A DNA stretch of 64,000 bases. Source: Arcanobacterium_A hippocoleae_A (lineage in GTDB: Bacteria; Actinomycetota; Actinomycetes; Actinomycetales; Actinomycetaceae). The stretch lies in NCBI GenBank assembly GCA_040360365.1, contig CP136412.1; one strand, given 5' to 3'. Shown piece after piece: positions 60,003 through 64,000 of this stretch (its first letter is position 1; each line of letters begins with the position of its first letter). The notes under the pieces were generated by a model. That model did no database searches and was not told the origin of the DNA. It saw only the letters and a list, made by a program, of their open reading frames with translations. The position numbers were made by a program, and so were the translations under genes.

Positions 60003-62203
60003 ATGGCAGGAAGGCTTACAATCCCAACCGACCTTGATGTGGTGCCGGAAACCCTTGAGCTAATGGAACGCTGGGGCGCTGATGCGATCCGCGATGCCGA
60101 CGGCACTGATTTTCCGCAAGAACTTGCTGATTCGAATGCAAAGATTTACAAGACTTACTACACCACCCGCAAAGATAACGAGTGGGCGCAGGCAAACCCG
60201 GATGAAATACAGCAGTCATATTTGATGACGGCATTCCATACCGCTGCCGCGGGTCCGCTGAAAATAAAGCTGATGGCAGGTATTTCTCCAGAGCTGATGG
60301 CGCCGAATACCCGCGACGATATTAAACGTTGGTGGGAAGTAGTGGATCGGACCACCGGTGAACCGCTTGCTCCGGAATCCTGGGAGTATTGCGGGGAAAA
60401 CGGGGAAGTGGTGATTGCAGATCCAACCCCGTACCATGAGTACACTGTTTCCTTTCTCGCATACCTGATTTGGGATCCGGTCCATATGTACAATGCCGTC
60501 GTAAATGACTGGAAAGATGTGGAGCATCAAATCACCTTTGATGTGCGCCAGCCGAAAACTCGTGAATGGTCAATGCAGCGTCTGCGGACTTTTATTGAAG
60601 AACACCCATATGTGGATGTGCTTCGATTCACAACATTCTTCCACCAGTTCACGCTCGTTTTTGACGAACTGCGCCGTGAAAAATACGTGGATTGGTACGG
60701 ATATTCTTCATCTGTTTCCCCATATATTTTGCAGCAGTTCGAAGCGGAAGCGGGATACAAGTTCCGTCCGGAATTTATTATCGACCAGGGATATTACAAT
60801 AACCAATACCGCGTTCCAAGCAAAGAGTTCCTTGATTTTCAGGCATTCCAGCGCCGTGAAGTGGCGAAACTGGTGAAGGAAATGACAGATATCTGCCATG
60901 AATACGGTAAGGAAGCAATGATGTTCCTTGGCGACCATTGGATTGGTACCGAACCATTCATGGATGAGTTTAAAGAAGCCGGTGTTGACGCGATTGTCGG
61001 TTCCGTCGGCAATGGTTCTACGCTGCGTCTGATTTCTGACATTAAAGGTGTGGAATACACCGAGGGCCGGTTCCTGCCGTACTTTTTCCCGGATTCTTTC
61101 TACGACGGAGCCGATCCGGTGATCGAAGCAAAAGAAAACTGGGTTACAGCACGCCGGGCAATTCTGCGTTCGCCAATCGACCGTATCGGATACGGCGGAT
61201 ATTTGAAGCTTGCATATAAGTTCCCGAAATTTGTTGAATACGTGGAATCGGTTGCAAATGAATTCCGTGAACTGTACGCAAATATTAAAGGGACCACGCC
61301 GTTTAGTATCAAAACAGTGGCAGTGCTGAACTCGTGGGGAAGGCGCGCGCTTGGGGCGCGCACATGGTGCACCATGCGCTCTACCAGAAGCAGAACTACT
61401 CCTACGCTGGTGTGATTGAGGCGCTTTCGGGGGCGCCGTTTGATGTTCGCTTTATTTCTTTTGCTGATGTGCGTGCGGATTCTGCTGTGCTTGACGATGT
61501 GGATGTTATCATCAATGTTGGTGATGCTGATACTGCGCATACCGGCGGTAAGGTTTGGGCTGATCCGGAAATAGTTTCGGCGATTCGAAAGTTTATCCAT
61601 CGCGGCGGCGGATTTATTGGCGTCGGTGAACCGTCAGGGCACCAGTATCAAGGGCATTTCTTCCAGCTGGCAAGCGCACTTGGTGTAGAGAAAGAAACCG
61701 GATTTACACTCGGCTACGACAAATACAACTGGGATGAACACCGCGATCATTTCATTCTTGCTGATGTGAAAGATACAGCTGCCGGCGCCGACGGCGAAGG
61801 CAAAGCCGCACGCACCAATCGCCGGCCAAACTTCGGTGAAGGAAAGAAGTCGGTTTATGCTCTTGAAAGCGCTCAGGTTCTTGTCCAGGATGAAAAAGAA
61901 GTACAGCTTGCAGTGAATACTTACGGCGAAGGACGTGCCGTTTATATTTCCGGTTTGCCTTACTCTTTCGAGAATGCGCGCCTGCTCTACCGCAGCGTAC
62001 TTTGGGCAGCAAATGCGGAAGATGAGCTGCAGACATGGTTTTCTGCGAACTACAATGTCGAAGTGCACGCATACGTCGCAAACGGAAAATACTGCGTTGT
62101 AAATAATACTTACGCTCCGCAGAGCACCACCGTTTACCGCGGCGACGGATCCACTTTCAATCTCGATCTTGCCGCCAATGAAATCCGCTGGTATGAAATC
62201 TGA
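60003..62203 (+). CDS. lnpA: GH112 lacto-N-biose/galacto-N-biose phosphorylase
   Basis: 733 residues after one G-run shift near 61338. The start ATG 60003 follows AAGGAG by six bases. It splits beta-1,3-galactosyl-N-acetylhexosamines with phosphate into galactose-1-phosphate and the amino sugar. Segments typical of the bifidobacterial enzyme: WGADAIRDADGTDFP, KIYKTYYTTRKDNEW, YTVSFLAYLIWDPVHMYN, DVLRFTTFFHQFTLVFDE, MMFLGDHWIGTEPF (catalytic Asp), EGRFLPYFFPDSFYDG, ILRSPIDRIGYGGYL and GEGRAVYISGLPYS. Specificity among GH112 subgroups (GNB/LNB or galactosyl-rhamnose) cannot be settled by eye. LnpB-D genes for the products are not in the window. Confidence 0.9.
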
Positions 62204-62254
62204 GATTCACCGCTCAGCCGGAAAACAAACTGCCGGGAAAACTAAATGAAATTC

Positions 62255-62296
62255 AGGCTTGGGAGCTAACTCTGAAAAGAAGAAACTCCCAAGCCT
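62255..62296. terminator. Terminator after the GH112 gene
   Basis: AGGCTTGGGAG pairs perfectly with CTCCCAAGCCT over a 20-base loop, followed by AAATTTTGAAATTTT. It separates the GH112 gene from the convergent permease gene. Confidence 0.85.
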
Positions 62297-62402
62297 AAAT
62301 TTTGAAATTTTGATTCAATCGGTGAACTTCAAGCGGAATGAATCGGACGTTAATTTTCGGAAAATCTGCGAAAGAACCAGGTTTTACTTTCGTTCTGCAG
62401 TT

Positions 62403-63823
62403 TTACTTTCGTTCCGCAGGCGTATCCGCATTCTTCCGAAACATCCATGCGATACCAAGAATCATGAACCAAACCGGCGTAAGCAGAAAAGCTGCACGGG
62501 TATCTGGATCAATTGCCAGCAAGGCGGCAATAAAGATGATGAAAGCCAAACATAGGTATGGGGTCCATGCGGAACCCGGCATTTTATACGCAGATGCTGC
62601 ATGCGCCTGCGGGAATTGCTTCCGATACTTGATATAAGCGAGCACGATTAATGCCCAAATTCCGAGAATCAGGGTAGAAGCTGCGTCCATTACTAAAATA
62701 AAAGCATCCATCACGCTGCCGCCGATCCAGAGCAATGGCAGGAAAAGGAAGATTAGCCCGCCGGACAATGCAAGAGCACGTGAAGGCACATGACGCTTTC
62801 CTAAGCGTCCGAAAGAGCGGGAAGCATGGTGAGTTAAGCCCAAACCATAAAGCATTCGTGAAGAAGAATAGATTCCGGAATTGGATGAGGACGCAGCGGA
62901 AGTTAACACCACGAAGTTCATCACTGAAGCTGCAGCAAGCAGACCCGCCATATTAAAGACGGTGACGAATGGGCTGGCTTCCGGATTGATCACATCCCAT
63001 GGAGTAATGGACATAATTATTGCTAACGAAAAGACATAAAACACCACAATCCGCATGGGGACAGCGTTAATTGCCCGCGGAATTGTGGTTTGCGGATTTT
63101 GGGTCTCAGCAGCCGTCGTTCCAATCAGTTCAGTGCCAATAAAAGAGTAGATTGCAATCGGAAATGCGGCAAGGAATCCGGCGGCACCCGTCGGGAAAAA
63201 CCGTCATGCGTCCAAAGGTATGTGAACGAAGCTTCAATTCCGTTTGATCCGGTGAATCCGGTAGCGACCATAACTCCGCCGACGCCAATTAGTGCCAGAA
63301 TCGCAATGATTTTAATCAGCGCAAACCAGAATTCGATTTCGCCAAACAGTTTTACTGTCAGGAGATTTGAAATCAGCAGGGCAAGCAGCAGCACGACGGT
63401 GCAGAGAGCGGAAATCGCAGTATTTTTAATCCAAAAGTCGAAGTATCCGGTGACAACGACCATATCGCCGATTGCGATAATTACCCAAAGCACCCAATAG
63501 CTCCAGCCGGTAAGATATCCGGCAAAAGGCCCGAGCAGATGTCCGGTAAAATCTTGAAACGATTTATATGAGAGGTCATGCAGTAATACTTCTCCCATTG
63601 CCCGCATAATCAGGAACAGCATCAGACCAATAATCGCATAAACGAGCAGAATCGCCGGGCCGGCAAGATGAATTGATCTGCCTGATCCCATAAATAAACC
63701 GGTACCGATTGCGCCGCCAAGAGCGATCAGCTGAATATTGCGGTTCGAAAGGCCGCGTTCCAATTTTTCCTTCGGCTGTTTTTGCGGCTTTAGATTTTGC
63801 ATGGCTCGTGATTCCGTACTCAT
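62403..63823 (-). CDS. Amino acid permease (APC superfamily, AAT family)
   Basis: 473 residues after one T-run shift near 63205. Twelve helices. RGLSNRNIQLIALGGAIGTGLFMGSG is the first-helix signature, SFQDFTGHLLGPFAGYLTGWSYW the third, and SFIGTELIGTTAAETQNP the sixth. SSSRMLYGLGL and RHVPSRALALSGG follow in helix 8. Family members include CycA, AnsP, RocE and GabP, so the substrate is an amino acid that cannot be named. A direct TTTTACTTTCGTTC repeat (about 62377-62421) spans the stop codon. The 177 bp upstream are AT-rich with a TATTAT word. Confidence 0.9.
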
Positions 63824-64000
63824 TAGATTATCTCCGTCATTTTTCGTCGCTACTTCTTTATCTCCATGTTTATTCGGTTATGCGTTCCGCTATTTATTCA
63901 ATAGTGTGCATAATACATTCGTTCAAGAAACAGTCATTCAAAAGTAAGGTATAGGATTACTTTTCCTGAGTTTACTCTTTGAGATGATGTACATGCTTAA

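Overview
The window looks like chromosomal DNA of a moderate-G+C actinobacterium, probably from or near the Bifidobacteriaceae. The evidence is a type I multidomain fatty acid synthase next to biotin-dependent acyl-CoA carboxylase genes, BirA, BioY and AcpS; an actinobacterial LAKTG sorting signal; a GH112 lacto-N-biose/galacto-N-biose phosphorylase with its sugar ABC importer; and an actinobacterial CxxC glutaredoxin. This placement is inference from gene content and protein style; no search was run.

A technical point governs the annotation. About 25 of the roughly 43 genes are split by single-base shifts. I followed each protein across the frames and count 54 shifts. All are in the -1 direction, so one base is missing, and nearly all lie at mono-nucleotide runs (A, T, G or C). 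Adding one base at each site gives whole proteins of normal family length. This is most simply homopolymer under-calling in the sequence rather than gene decay, so such genes are given as single CDS spans with the shifts noted.

Layout. 1-3484: 3' part of a cell-wall anchored protein with at least two GH98 modules. 3485-5330: IS30-type remnant, a YjdI-type ferredoxin plus GNAT pair, and a 31-bp-period repeat array. 5333-6593: a YtrA-type GntR regulator, a membrane protein and a palindromic operator. 7042-12140: RclA-like flavoprotein, D-2-hydroxyacid dehydrogenase, alanine symporter, CDF-like transporter. 12281-28622: biotin and fatty acid block (bioY, birA, accC-BCCP, accD, fas, acpS, tetR). 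29127-29780: HAD phosphatase. 29944-47341: cell-surface polysaccharide locus with ABC export (wzm/wzt), two UDP-galactopyranose mutases, wecB, an acyltransferase and about eight glycosyltransferases, one of them a two-domain enzyme. 47345-49041: sirtuin, small Cys protein, glutaredoxin. 49211-52243: FtsX-type ABC permease and ATPase. 52945-53512: a zinc-type ArsR/SmtB regulator with a His-rich/Cys-rich metallothionein-like protein, a likely leaderless promoter and a 12-2-12 operator. 54269-62203: sugar importer, a 59-residue membrane protein, a sulfatase and the GH112 phosphorylase. 62403-63823: amino acid permease.

How it fits together: the anchored GH98 enzyme, the sugar importer, the sulfatase and the GH112 phosphorylase suggest a mucin or host-glycan user. 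The fatty acid block holds carboxylase, biotin uptake and ligation, synthase and phosphopantetheinyl transferase in one place. The most novel-looking piece is the compact metal-response locus at 52945-53512.
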